A stretch of DNA of 64,000 bases from Procambarus clarkii (Eukaryota > Arthropoda > Malacostraca > Decapoda > Cambaridae), in NCBI RefSeq assembly GCF_040958095.1, contig NC_091188.1:9062736-9126735 (forward strand), written 5' to 3'. Both the position numbers and the translations under genes were made by a program. Below the pieces are notes generated by a model that was not told where the DNA came from, did no database searches, and worked only from the letters and a program-made list of their open reading frames with translations. Of the stretch, positions 1 to 10,065 are shown piece by piece. The first letter of the stretch is position 1. The number at the start of each line of letters is the position of its first letter.

Positions 1-55
1 ACCCAGTATTCTTGATTGTGCGTCGAGAACAAACCCAACTGTACTACCGGGACCC
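1..55 (-). mobile_element. SINE-3 fragment (tRNA-headed) at window edge
   Basis: On the minus strand this matches the head of the SINE-3 copy at 55722-55905, sharing the GGTAGTACAGT and CGACGCACAATC blocks. It is cut by the window edge before the B box. Orientation is opposite to the SLX1 exon. Assignment rests only on similarity inside this window. Confidence 0.6.
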
Positions 56-57
56 TA

Positions 58-755
58 AATCCCATGTTCCATCCCAAGTTTGGACCTTGTTATGTCTGGT
101 TTAGGTTTCCTGGTTGGCATCCCTTTCCCTGCCTCCTGCAGCTCTTCTCTGCCAGCAGCTGTGTCACCATCTGGTGTTGGATCACCCCTGGATGAGTTGT
201 TAGTTGGTCAAGTAGATATCGTATAACCCCATTGGTAGGGTTTGGTTCTGGGTGCTGTTCTAATTCCTCCAGTTCTGCCAGTTTCCCTGCTCCTGAAGCC
301 ATTACATTTGGGTCCTTCCCACCCTTCATTGGCTCTTGCTTCACCTGCCTCCTCTTCCTCTTCAGGCTACGCTGCTCACACAAGGAGGTGGAGGATAGTC
401 CTATGGAACCAAGCCTCGGGAAGCCTGAAGAGGAAGCCAGTGATGCAAGACCCAATGAAGGGTGGGAAGGACCCAAATATAATGGTTCAAGCAGCAGGGG
501 AAAACAGGCATAACTTGATGAACCAGAACAGTACCCAGAGCCAAACCTTAGCCTTATCGGTTGGTCAAGCAGATACCACATCTGCTTGACCAACTGATAA
601 CTCGTCCGAGAATGATCCAATACCAGACGATGACAGTGCTGCTGTGGAGCAGAGCCACAGGAAGCAGGAAAAGGAATGTCAACCAGGAATCCCAAATCAG
701 ACATAATCAGGTACAATCTTGCGATGGAACCAACTGGGACTTTTGCCAGTTCACA
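58..755. repeat. Large imperfect palindrome, two arms of about 300 bp
   Basis: Bases 92-392 reappear as the reverse complement at about 400-712, for example GGGTCCTTCCCACCCTTCAT against ATGAAGGGTGGGAAGGACCC. Weaker similarity continues outward to about 58 and 755. Arms are roughly three-quarters identical by eye, with the centre near 396. The minus strand is open across the whole structure (90-794, 234 codons), and the two arms encode related peptides such as EPMKGGKDPN and DPMKGGKDPN. It is an inverted duplication or foldback element. It lies 550 bp upstream of the SLX1 exon, so it is probably intronic. I do not recognise the encoded peptide. Confidence 0.75.
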
Positions 756-759
756 AAGA

Positions 760-1344
760 AAACGAACCTGGCAAGATCCCTGAGGTGACGACACATGGAC
801 TGGCTGGGAAACCTAACCAGCCAGCCATAAACATAGGCCATAGTGTGACCTCCAAAAATATGTAGCCAGGTCACAACCACCTGTGCAAACTTGGTAGATA
901 TCCAAGGAGCCATATTCAAGTCTAAGGGCAGAACTTTGAAACATTAAGTCCCACAACAAACCTTATGCAGTCTCATTAACTCGGATGAGTAGGAACCTGC
1001 CGGCATGTGCTCTTGAGGTCCAAGGACACCCTCCAAGAATCCATTTGCAAAACCAGGTGAACTTGAGCTAAAGTGGTCATGCAGAAGGTCAGACAGAATG
1101 AAGCTGTTCAGTCCCGAGGAGCCAAGGGACTGTACACTACTGCTGTAAAACAGCAGTGTTTTGTATTTGAAACCTCCTTCAGCATTGCCACAAGTAGAAG
1201 AATAGGTTAGCTGTATCACATTGAAGCACAATATGCTGGTTGTCTTGAGTTTTCTTATAGACACATGTGATTAGAAATTAAATGAAGATACAGTAATTAT
1301 AAGCATGCAAAAATACTTGAAACATTTGAAATTAAATTTCCCAG
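760..1344. other. Probable SLX1 intron DNA; no feature recognised
   Basis: No earlier SLX1 exon (GIY-YIG nuclease part or first half of the zinc finger) was found here by reading all frames. A short hairpin, ACTGCTGT/ACAGCAGT, lies near 1140-1158. The 944-1264 minus open frame resembles nothing I know. Confidence 0.4.
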
Positions 1345-1570
1345 ATGTCTGTCTCCTTCGTGTCCACTGGTCGCCCACATCCAATGTCTTGCAAGCCACA
1401 TGCTAGAGAAGGAGACCCCTGGGATGCTGCTCCCCTTGGATGGATTCTGCCCTAGGTGTAACTGCGCACTCTTGTGGGGGGACCTGGTGAGGTTGAAGCG
1501 CGGCTGCTATCAGAAGTTGGAAGATGAGGATGATGACCATTGGGCTGAATCTCTCACTCAAGTTTCTTGA
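1345..1570 (+). CDS. SLX1: SLX1 structure-specific endonuclease subunit, terminal coding exon
   Basis: This exon encodes the last 74 residues of SLX1, the catalytic subunit that with the SLX4 scaffold cuts branched DNA such as Holliday junctions and flaps in the nucleus. What is seen: an acceptor AG at 1343-1344, then one base completing a split codon, then an open frame to TGA at 1568-1570. The peptide has the spaced Cys/His of the SLX1 C-terminal RING/PHD-type finger (C1, C6, H11, C14, C35, C38) and the family block CPRCNCALLWGDLVRLKR, followed by a short acidic tail. In the family this finger contacts SLX4; the GIY-YIG nuclease domain is N-terminal and must lie upstream, mostly outside the window. 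There is no frameshift or missing ligand. The exon start is inferred because the pyrimidine tract is weak. Confidence 0.88.
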
Positions 1571-2290
1571 TGTCGTGAAATGTTTGTTCCCCGTCCATTT
1601 GTTCGTCAGTAGAGTTTAATTATTGTGAAACTTATGATGAAAATTTTTGCTGTCACTGAATAATAGACCAGCTGGATATTTATTTGCTATAAATTAATAC
1701 TGTACGTACTGTACTTATTTCATAAAGTTGGTGATACAGTATGTATCTCTGGCAGATTTAATTTCTTAACCCATAAACCTAATACCTGTACCTATTTTAG
1801 GTTGATTTCCTTGTGTGTGCAAAAAAAAAAAATATGAAAATTATTTTTCCTTTCTATATAAAACATTTTTGTTTGATATCTGGAAACAAAATTCTAGTCA
1901 TTTACATTTGGTCGTAGTGAGGTAAAGAAATTTTGAAAATGTTAAATTCTGAGAATTAATTTTCAAGTGAACTATTAGATTTCTAATCACAAATATCATC
2001 TTGGTCCATAAAAACCCTTGAAATTTTGCAGTGTCAATAGCACCTATTATAGGCATCAATAAATGGATGATTGATGCCTGTGTTTGTAATAGTGCCCAGA
2101 AAGGCAACTAAGGCTGTCAGGAAAGAATCTTTGGGAATTTTGGATATTATGAGGCACATTAAATCTTCTACAGATGACAGGAGCACCACCAGTCATCTAT
2201 CTCTTGAGAGTGATCTTAGCAGTTTAAGGGTTAAGAATACCCCCCCTGCCAATTCAGTATTCTGCCTTGTATGTGCATGTACACATGTTA
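1571..2290 (+). other. Probable SLX1 3' UTR and downstream DNA
   Basis: AT-rich sequence follows the SLX1 stop. The first clear AATAAA on the plus strand is at 2058-2063, so a UTR of about 500 bases is plausible. An open frame at 2071-2270 is discussed in the findings. A3-A12 runs near 1820 are not a transposon tail that I can support. Confidence 0.35.
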
Positions 2291-2296
2291 TTTCAC

Positions 2297-2443
2297 TTGT
2301 TCGTTCTCAACTCGCAATCAGGAATTGCATGTTCGAATCCCGGGTGGGGTAGAAATGGTTGGACACGTTTCCTTTCACAAAATGCACCATAGTTCACCTA
2401 GCAGTAAATTGGTACCCAGGAGTTAGTCAACTGTTGTGGAGTT
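2297..2443 (+). mobile_element. SINE-3 copy, degraded head
   Basis: Contains a good Pol III B-box-like TGTTCGAATCCC near 2330, then the SINE-3 body (AGAAATGGTTGG, CACCTAGCAGTAAATTGGTA) also seen at 55722-55905. The A box is degraded, so it is unlikely to be transcribed. It runs directly into a 23-bp tandem repeat. Confidence 0.65.
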
Positions 2444-2500
2444 GGGGGCAGATCCTCAACAATCCTGGGGGCAGATCCTCAACAATCCTGGGGGCAGATC
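2444..2500. repeat. 23-bp tandem repeat, about 2.5 units
   Basis: Units begin at 2444, 2467 and 2490 with GGGGGCAGATC. The array is attached to the 3' end of the SINE-3 copy, so it may have arisen from the SINE tail. Confidence 0.9.
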
Positions 2501-2959
2501 TCTATATAAGCCTATAAACATATGTATAAACATATATACATACACAGGCAGCCTTTCCAAGACAAAATTAATTATATATTTAAATAACTGTGAACATACA
2601 GTACTGTGATCAAAGAGGTAATGTATAAGTTGTAAATAATATAAAACATTATATTTTTGGCACATAGTGTACTGTATTTTGTTTTTAATAAACACTTGGA
2701 GGTCACCTGTGCAAAGTATGAGTTTCACTTTTTTACTACAGATTTCATCTGGCATTAATATGTTTTCCAAATTATGTACTGGCTAGTTGAGACAAATGAA
2801 TCTTGTAACTAATTCTCAGCTGTGACAAAAGAAATCACACTTGCACTATTTAGTAGATTATATATGTTGTCCTAACTACCATTGATGGGAGTATTTGTTT
2901 TTGGCTGCCAAAGAACATAGTAAATTTAGTTTATTTAAAAAATACATTATTGTGCCGTA

Positions 2960-3215
2960 TCTGTAATTATCTAAGTGTAGTTGCAGGATGAGAACTGCAC
3001 TCATGATGTCTTGTCTTCCCCTATAAGCTTTATCATATGTTGTTTTGAAGCTTACAATGTTTTTGGCATCCACCACCCTCTCATTTGATATATTCCAACC
3101 ATCCACAACTACTGTACTGTATTTGCAAAAGAGAACTCTGAATCTATGGCACCTTGTTTTTGGAATTGCTGGTTTAAAAATTCCACTCACAGGATGTATA
3201 TAGGGGTTGCACAAT
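2960..3215 (-). pseudogene. LINE ORF2 C-terminal remnant
   Basis: The minus-strand frame reads FRVLFCKYSTVVVDGWNI then ERVVDAKNIVSFKTTYDKA, the degenerate form of the C-terminal block of CR1-like polymerases (RVVxxWN, VVxAxSxxxFK, LDK). There is no polymerase domain and the copy is old. The next family-D element starts about 160 bp downstream. Confidence 0.55.
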
Positions 3216-3377
3216 AAACTATCCACTGTTCATGGCGACAATAAAAATTTATTGTCTGGGTGGGTTAGGTGCCACAGGGGTCACTTGCCATCTGCCAGTG
3301 TTTACCTGCTGCAAGGCTTTGCATTTTCTATCTTGCAAGGGAATGTGAGATTGCATGCAACATTTAGTGGTGGATGA

Positions 3378-3645
3378 TGTTTTTTTTATAATTATTATTA
3401 TTATTTTCTACCACAGACGTGGCCACACATTTACAATGCTCACTAGCATATATACATTTTCTTCTGTCCTCCATGGACAGGGTGAAAGATTTGTCAAACA
3501 TACAGTTCAGAGATTTATTGAACAACCACATAAGGTGATCGTAGTGCTTTTAAAATGTTAGGCTAAGCTACATACGTAAATACATAAATACACAGATTTA
3601 TGAATGCATTAATGTGAATTTATAATGGTGAGATGATGGGGTCTT
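3378..3645 (-). mobile_element. Family D retroposon 3' end
   Basis: One of four related segments (also 14729-15160, 20588-21070, 54396-54935). They share CTACCACAGACGTGG, TTTACAATGCT and TTCTTCTGTCCTCCATGGAC. Read on the minus strand it ends in an (AAT)n run at 3378-3405, like a retroposon tail. No coding frame is seen, so it is probably a LINE 3' UTR or a SINE. The family is unknown to me. Confidence 0.6.
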
Positions 3646-3692
3646 TGCTATATGTATGTAAATCACGGAAATTAAAATGAGATGAAAAATGA

Positions 3693-3864
3693 GACGGTGT
3701 CAGACCACGAAACAAGAATTGAAACAGGAATTTCCTCAAGTACTTTTGTATTTAATGATACATCTTCAGAAGCAATGAAGATTCCTTCTAAAGATGTATT
3801 ATTAAATAGGAAAGTACTTAAGGAAATTCCTGTTTCAATTCTTCCTTCGTGGTTTGACACTGTC
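3693..3864. repeat. Foldback hairpin with 84-bp arms
   Basis: Bases 3693-3776 are repeated as the reverse complement at 3777-3864 with about ten differences, and there is almost no spacer. The blocks AGAATTGAAACAGGAATTTC and GAAATTCCTGTTTCAATTCT mark the arms. Both strands are open across it only because the arms mirror one another. Confidence 0.85.
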
Positions 3865-4025
3865 ATATGTACATAAGTATATGTATACATGTATATGTAC
3901 ATATACATATGTACATAACCTCTGATGGGGTATGAGGGAAGTTGAAAAGTTTTGATAGTTGAATTGAATGTACAGTACATGAATATATGGACTGATACTG
4001 GTGTAAAACTACTTGTATATATTTT

Positions 4026-4415
4026 CTGGGGGGAGCCCCTTCGGCTCCCCGAAGCTTACTAGGCTGATATGCTAATGTCAGACTTTGGCATCAGTCATGT
4101 GTATGGAGCTCTGTGGGCCTACCAGGGACCACGAGCCAGAACCTGGCCCCCTCAGAGATGCATGGGAAGCAATGGCCTATAGAAACCCCCGTGTGGTTGG
4201 AAGCATTCTATGTCTTCCATCAACCGGGTCAGGCACCAAGAAAGGTAAGCATCCCAAAACAAACCCCTATTCTGGTGAAAATATTGCTACCACAAGCCGA
4301 ACAAGCAGATAGAACTCCCCTAAAAGAAACGAGCAAATGAGCATGACATCACACGTCGCCGCGCCGCTGTCTGTACAGCTCCCCCCCTCCCCGGGAGGGG
4401 GAAGGTGGGGAGCTG
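4026..4415 (+). repeat. Hairpin-bounded repeat-like segment
   Basis: A perfect 8-bp hairpin, GGGGAGCC/GGCTCCCC, stands at 4030-4050 and a GC-rich inverted repeat at 4378-4413. The structure looks like a non-autonomous element, but only one copy is present here, so this is structural inference. Confidence 0.4.
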
Positions 4416-4559
4416 TGTCAGATTGTTGTGGGGTAACATTTTGCTGCAGTTTTGTGACCGGGGATGCATGTTGGGGATCGATTGTGGCATTTTTCGTGGT
4501 CTTATCTGGGGTCCCTCATTCCTTTCTCGTCTTGGAGTGCCTGGCTTAGCCCTTCCATG

Positions 4560-4735
4560 TACATTGGTTTCTCTGTACTTGCCTAGTTGTCCACACCTGG
4601 TTGTGCTTGCTGGGGTTGAGCTTTGGCTCTTTCGTCCTGCCTCTACCCTGTTACCTACCTGATATCTACTGGGCTCTGTCATGTCTGCACTTGCAGCTGT
4701 TTGTGGAGTCACCCTCCACCACTTCCCTTCCGTAG
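4560..4735 (-). mobile_element. LINE-A 3' end, degraded
   Basis: On the minus strand it carries the LINE-A end: the block before the stop (mirror of TACTGGGCTCTGTCATGTCT), then the mirror of GGTTGTGCTTGCTGGGGTTG. Better copies lie at 33427-34165 and 53657-53855. Confidence 0.6.
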
Positions 4736-4859
4736 TAAATAGGTACCCAGGTGTTAGGTAACTCCCGGGTACCTATGTATCAGTCATTTGCCTAGGGAGA
4801 CAAAGGAACAGGAAACTTTGTTCCTGATAAAGTTGTCAGAAGCAGTCTGTTCCTGACAA

Positions 4860-5160
4860 CAGAGATTTAAATTACTGTAAGAACTGCAATGTTCCACTAA
4901 TAGTCACACACCACCTCATTAAGTGTCCTGATTTTCATGATGAAAAATTTTGCTTCCCACTTTTTTTTCTCTCCATCTATTCCTTGTTAAAAATCTTTGA
5001 TGAATCTTGTCACCTTGGATAGCGCATATCGTATATTCTCGCTCTCAGATTGGAATCCTGAATGATGTCTAGGAACTTGAATGTTCTGTGGTACAGTATA
5101 GATAGTATTTTATAGCCATAGTGCTTAGTGCTTTCTTTTTGTAATTGCCTTAATTGAGGA
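4860..5160 (+). pseudogene. LINE ORF2 C-terminal zinc-knuckle remnant
   Basis: The plus frame reads NYCKNCNVPLIVTHHLIKCP and then FHDEKFCFPLFF. This is the CxxC...H...C motif found after the polymerase and RNase H domains of jockey/I-type LINEs. A stop follows within 30 codons. No other part of the element is present. Confidence 0.6.
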
Positions 5161-5164
5161 GGAG

Positions 5165-5740
5165 GGACGATTCCTAGAATGGTAAAGAAAAACAGTATGA
5201 TACTGTACTTTTTTGATGTTTAATGTCAGTTAGGTCCATTACATCTCTAGGAAGTGTTGTATGTAGGAATTACCATTCCAATATATGTACTGTAGTATTT
5301 TGTAAATGTGACCCAACCTTGGAGTTTGGTGCTTGACCTAGCAGCCCCAGAGTCTGCTGGGTATCTTCCTAGGTCTTATACGTGACGCTGCTCATTACGG
5401 ACAAATTGTCCATAATTACCATCATTCACAGAAAATATTCAAGAGTACGGCCTTGTATCACTTGTTGAAGCAAATATAGGCAACAGATACTCGAGTCACT
5501 TACAAACTCTGCCTTAGTATGACTCATAGTAGGTGGCACTTGTAACATTGGTTACCATAATATATAAAATATGACCCAATGGTTGAGAGCAGGGGATGAT
5601 CCTCTCAGCATTGAATTCTAGTGAGTGTGATGAGCATTCCCCAGGACTCATAAAAAAAGTCTATGCATGTACTTTTACTTGAATAAAAATTTATTATTTA
5701 TTATTATAAATAATTTAGTCCGAAACCAGACTAAATTCTG
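5165..5740. other. AT-rich DNA, no gene recognised
   Basis: Contains TAT-rich runs and a perfect 9-bp hairpin, AATTTAGTC/GACTAAATT, at about 5709-5738. No open frame or repeat family is recognised. Confidence 0.4.
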
Positions 5741-5865
5741 CCTGAATCGTTACGCGTTTTAATGGCTTTGCAAGAATGTAAGAACACCAATATTATGTAC
5801 TGTACTCTCACAACCCAATATACCTTCTTAAATATAATTTAAAAAAAATAAACATAATCTTGGCT
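5741..5865 (+). mobile_element. LINE-C type 3' end fragment
   Basis: Shares CCTGAA, then GGCTTTGCAAGAATGTAAGA, then CAACCCAATATACCTTCTT with 44325-44425. It is also related to the antisense end at 8945-9110. It ends in an A-rich stretch at 5840-5850. Confidence 0.6.
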
Positions 5866-6084
5866 CGATGAGCAAGATGTGTGGGATGGATGGTAGGCAT
5901 GAGGAGGAGGAGTAGAGTGAGTGATATGAGATGCTTGGCAGAGAAATGGTATGTTGTAGGGTGTTTTTTTACTTGCCCATCAACTCCACCTGTTTCATAC
6001 CCCCCACAGATGCACCCATTTGTTCACTCTTATGGTCCTGATCTCTCTAGACTATCTTTGTTCACAATCTTATGCAACATTCGA

Positions 6085-6107
6085 TTTTTTTTTTTTTTTT
6101 TTTTTTT
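6085..6107 (-). repeat. Poly(A) tract of the minus strand (T23 as given)
   Basis: A 23-base T run. Read on the minus strand it is an A23 tail, immediately after an AATAAA and directly after the truncated RT fragment at 6112-6770. Confidence 0.9.
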
Positions 6108-6111
6108 ACTT

Positions 6112-6770
6112 CCTCTTTATTAGATCTTATTCCAACCAAGAAACATGATGTAAGCAATGACACCGTGGTCACATATGTTGAAAGCGTTTGTGAAATCTAT
6201 GTATATTAAATCAGTGTTTTGTTCATCTTGCATGCCATCTAAGGCCATGTCATAATGGTCTAGCAATTGTGAGAGGCAGAGCACTCTTTTCTGAATCCAT
6301 ATTGCCCAGGGTTGTATAGACACTGTGATTCCATGTGTTTTGTGATCTTGCTACTTAGCACTCTTTTTCGAAGATTTTCATGTGTGATGTTAGAGCTATT
6401 GGTGTATAATATTTTTGCACTACTTTACTACCTCCTTTGTGAAGTGGTGCAATTTCTGCTGTTTTAGCTATGTCGGAGATAAGACCAGTATCTAGACTCC
6501 ATCTCGAAAGGATGTTTAGGGCCTATGATAATGGATTTTTGTAATTCTTGATATAGAATTCCAAGAGTCTGGGCCTGGTGCAGAGTGCATGGCCATTCTG
6601 TTTATGGCTACTTCAAAGTCGAGTGGGGTTAGGGTGACATCTGATACTATACATGGTTCAATGGTGGTTTCACATTCATAAAGAATTCATCTGGATCATC
6701 GATCTGCAATATGTTCAGGAGTTTACTGAAAACAGAAGCAGCAACTACTGCTGCTTGATAATAATAAAAA
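6112..6770 (-). pseudogene. Non-LTR reverse transcriptase fragment (N-terminal fingers and palm)
   Basis: Minus-strand frames give the start of a LINE RT: IAPLHKGG-type motif, then YTPIALTSHMKIFEK, QYGFRKE-like motif, then DLIYIDFTNAFN with the first catalytic aspartate of motif A. Several frameshifts and stops break it. Everything 3' of motif A, including the xxDD box, is missing, and the copy ends in AATAAA plus A23. It may derive from a prematurely polyadenylated LINE transcript. Confidence 0.7.
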
Positions 6771-6884
6771 AAAAGTTAGCATAACTGAGTTAAATCAAAG
6801 TTGGAGACTATTGTGAGTGGTGGGACCTCAGTTTATAATATACAGCACTGTATGTATGTATTATAAATGATTTACCATGATTGA

Positions 6885-7140
6885 AAAGCAACATTGCGAT
6901 GCTAAAACAGGCTCCATAAAACTGTTTATGGAGCCTGGCTCCATGTGCAGAATCTGTGGTGAGATTGACAGACACTGCCTTGACCACTACTTGAGAGAAT
7001 GTGAACATCTAATATATTTGAAATGTGTAGTGTAATAAACCCCACATTGTTTGAGCTAGGAAAAATACTATCTGTCAAATATAAATGGTGTTCTCAAAAG
7101 ATTCCCCTATTTTGCACTTGCAAGATAACGTAAGTTTTAA
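6885..7140 (+). pseudogene. LINE-E C-terminal zinc-knuckle remnant
   Basis: The plus frame gives CRICGEIDRHCLDHYLREC followed by ILKRFPYFALAR-like residues. The same pair of motifs ends the LINE-E copies at 47262-48000 and 32850-33310. It is a degraded fragment with no polymerase domain. Confidence 0.65.
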
Positions 7141-7149
7141 GGGTTGACA

Positions 7150-7545
7150 AATGTTAATCTTCTTGTTTCATATGTTGTTCACTTGAGACAGTGAAGCAAG
7201 TCTGGGTAAAAGTGACAATGAACAACCCAGTGAGTTTTCTCCCTATTGGGGGGGTGTTGTACATGCTTCTATGGCGGTATGTCCACTCACAGCATGAGTG
7301 GCGCTGCCCAATAAACTTCCCCATCAGGGAAAAATTCAATTGAATTAAATCACTTAGCGTATTCCAAGTGTTATCTACTCTGGCACTGAAAAAATCTATC
7401 TAGTGTCTCTGTGGCTCATTTGGGTACTTAGGTACATTTGTACCTAAATACCATTGATGTACATTGATGTACCAATGTACATTTGTACATTTGGGTACAT
7501 CTGTCCCTTTGTTCCTGCACGACTTCTGCTAAATAGCCTCCTTGT
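7150..7545. other. Probable LINE 3' UTR then simple sequence
   Basis: 7240-7340 lies downstream of the LINE-E remnant and may be its 3' UTR. 7406-7510 is a self-complementary run built from TGTACAT, TACATTTG and TACCTAAAT words. No gene is seen. Confidence 0.35.
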
Positions 7546-8135
7546 TGGCTCTTTCTATTACCCTAGGCCTAAGTTTGACTGTAGACAAAAGTGCAGGAGG
7601 CAGGATACCATTCCTAGATGCTCTAGTGGATGGTACTTCTGGAAGAGTGAACGTACTGATGGATATAAGAAAAGTGTCATCAGTGCAGTGCATAAGTAGG
7701 AAGTGCAGTTCGTACCTGCTCTTTTTGGCAGCTCTTGCACCATAAACTCGAACGTATCCACCAAGTAATTTTGAATAATGATTACAGTAATGCCAAAAAA
7801 TTACAAAATAGTAAAAAGCTAAGTAACCACTGCACTGGGGATAATTGGCCTCTAGGGAAGACATTGTAGTTTATTATAAAAATACATTATCTCAGGTCTA
7901 TAAAAAGAGATGAAAAGGCTATATGGTATATTATTGACGGGAATTGCAAACCATGCTGTGAAAACGTGCAGATTCGTCCTATGATTTGCTATAATAACCC
8001 TCGTACTGCTTTCCTTGTTATGAAAAATAATGTCTGCCTCTGAAAAACTGAATAGTACTAATATAGTGCTATATATTATACTGTATATGAATTCAAATGC
8101 AACGGGAGATTGTGTGCTCTGAAACGTATACTATA
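7545..8135 (+). pseudogene. Penelope-like element (PLE) polymerase remnant
   Basis: Frames on the plus strand give, in order, GGRIPFLDALVDGTSGRV (the PLE PFLDV-type block), TDGYKKSVISA, HHKLERIHQVILNN, QIRPMICYNNPRTAFLVMKN, and YEFKCNGRLCALKR. In intact Penelope elements these run from the RT thumb to just before the GIY-YIG endonuclease. Frameshifts separate the blocks, and the sequence stops before any GIY-YIG motif. The core RT palm is also absent. Recognition is from the order of motifs and not from a search. Confidence 0.7.
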
Positions 8136-8146
8136 TTAGACACACT

Positions 8147-8925
8147 ACTAACACTGAATAGGCATTTCAGAGTACCTGGAGTGTACTCTGAGAGTTCTAC
8201 TCCCAAAGCCCAGCCTTAACTTATGATTGCTTAATTCAACAGATGTTGGATTGGGCTGCTGGAGCAACCCACAAACCCACATATCCACTACAACCCGGTT
8301 GATCCAGCACTTCTTGCAGAAAACTAATTTATGTTTGAAGCAGTCTGCTGTTCTTCTGGCAATATTTTTTATGCTTGCTGGGAGAATATTGAGCAGCTGT
8401 GGCCCGTTGAGGTTCATACAGTGTTCTTTGATTGTGCTTATGGCACCTCTACTCTTCACTGGCTCTATTCTGCATTTCATAAAATATCATTCGCTTCACT
8501 ATGTTGTTATTTTACCAGGCAAATTTAGGACATGGCCATCCAGCATTTTCCATGTACCTGTATATATATGTGATCCCTCTGTTGTCTCCTTCCCAGAGAG
8601 TACACTTTGAGAGATTTCAGGGTTTAAATAATTTAAGTGCATTATCGTATCTGTGTGTGCCGCTGTATATGTTTTCTGTATTTCCATCTACTCCAATAGT
8701 CTCTTCTGCTTTGAAGTATCAAGCATTACTCAGGGCGGACAGTATCAGTGATTTGAATAGTATGATCATTGTGATGGGATCTCTGGATTTGAAGGTTTTA
8801 ATAATCCATCCTGTCATTTTCCTGGCTAATGCTCTATTTGCTTGGTTATGTTCATGAAATGTTAGGTTGTCAGGCATCATTATTTCCAGATCCTTTACAT
8901 GTTAGTTTTCCTACTATGAGGAGAT
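8147..8925 (-). pseudogene. LINE-B RT thumb to C-terminus, degraded
   Basis: The minus strand gives ALARKMTGWIIKTFKSRDPI, then LILSALSNA, HIYTGTWKMLDGHVLNLPG, and LLNILPASIKNIARRTADCF. This is the part of ORF2 after the catalytic box in the LINE-B family (better copies at 26620-27260 and 36955-37256). Stops and frameshifts are frequent. Its upstream end abuts the 3' tail of LINE-C. Confidence 0.7.
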
Positions 8926-8944
8926 TTGATTGTGGCTTCTATCT

Positions 8945-9815
8945 TGTCTTTCATTTATTATTTATTTATTTATTTATTTTATATATACAGTATATATATA
9001 TACAAGAAGGTACATTGGGTTTATGTACATAGCATTGAAGTTTTTACATTCTTGTAAAGCCACTAACACACACAGCATTTCAGGCAGGTTCTTACTCTTA
9101 ACATATAATTTTAAGTAGGTAATTTGTAGCAAAATTGAAAAGTTAACAGGTATATTGTAAGAAAATTTGAAAAAATTAGTAGGTACATTATAGTAAAATT
9201 TGAGGATTATCAACAGGTACATTGTAGCATAATTTGAGGATTATTTCTTGGTTACATTGTAGTAACATTTGCGTTCATATGACAACCATGGTATAAGATG
9301 ATGGCAGTGATTACAACGGTGAAGTTATATGGCTTAGGCACATACTTTAGGGTAGCACAAGATACAGTGCGAGTTTAAAGCACTTGGTAGAAAGCTATGA
9401 GGATGAAATTAGGTACTTTTTGGTTTTACTTTTGAATAAGGCATAGGTTTGACAGCTTTTTAATTCGTTTGGGAGTGAGATCCATAGACTGGGTCCCTTT
9501 ATTTCCTTAGTGTTTACACAGATTTAGTTTGACTCTGGGGATATCAAAGAGAGATTTATTTCTGATGTGGTGATTATGGGTTCTATTACATGTGTCAAGG
9601 AAGAGTTTCAGATCGGGATTTGCATCTGGGAACAAAGTTTTGTACATGTAAATGGCACAAGAGAATGTGTGGTGTGAGTTTATGTTTAGCATGTTTAGAA
9701 ATTTAAACAGAGGGGGCTGTGTGTTGTCAGAAAACAGTTTTTTATTGTTCTGATAGCAGATTTTTGTTGGATGATGATGGGCTTGAGGGAGTTTGCAGTG
9801 TTTGAACACCCATGC
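8945..9815 (-). pseudogene. LINE-C ORF2 C-terminus and 3' UTR
   Basis: On the minus strand, residues TRTHNHHIRNKSLFDIPRVK (9507-9809) and WISLPNELKSCQTYALFK are typical of the end of a LINE polymerase. A 3' UTR with a degenerate 33-bp repeat (9114-9252) follows, then the CCTGAAATGCTG block and a (TAAA)n tail at 8951-8985. Only the 3' part of the element is present. Confidence 0.65.
9114..9252 (-). repeat. Degenerate 33-bp tandem repeat in LINE-C 3' UTR
   Basis: About four units, each with AGGTACATTGTAG-like start and AAAATTTGAGG-like end. It lies between the ORF end and the tail of LINE-C, so it is probably part of the element. Confidence 0.7.
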
Positions 9816-9944
9816 ACAGATACTGTATGTAAGATAGATTAGGGGGTAGTATAATGAGAGGAGAGCAGAGTTTGGAACATAATACAGTATCAGATTTTAG
9901 AAAGTATACCGACCGTTTTTATACTTTTTTGGTTGTGTTGTATT

Positions 9945-10065
9945 TAATTTGTTATTTTCCCATACCTAGGTACCTGGAATTTGTTACTGTTAAACATCAT
10001 GTTATTTTCCATAGCCCATTGGATGACTATTAATATCAGCTTGTAGTTGCCCAATAGAAAGGGCA
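9945..10065 (-). pseudogene. LINE RT fragment downstream of catalytic box
   Basis: The minus frame reads VIQWAMENNMMFNSNKFQV then RYGK. This matches the segment just after YADD in LINE polymerases (W-x-x-x-N-x-M-x-F-N-x-x-K). Only about 40 codons remain. Confidence 0.6.
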
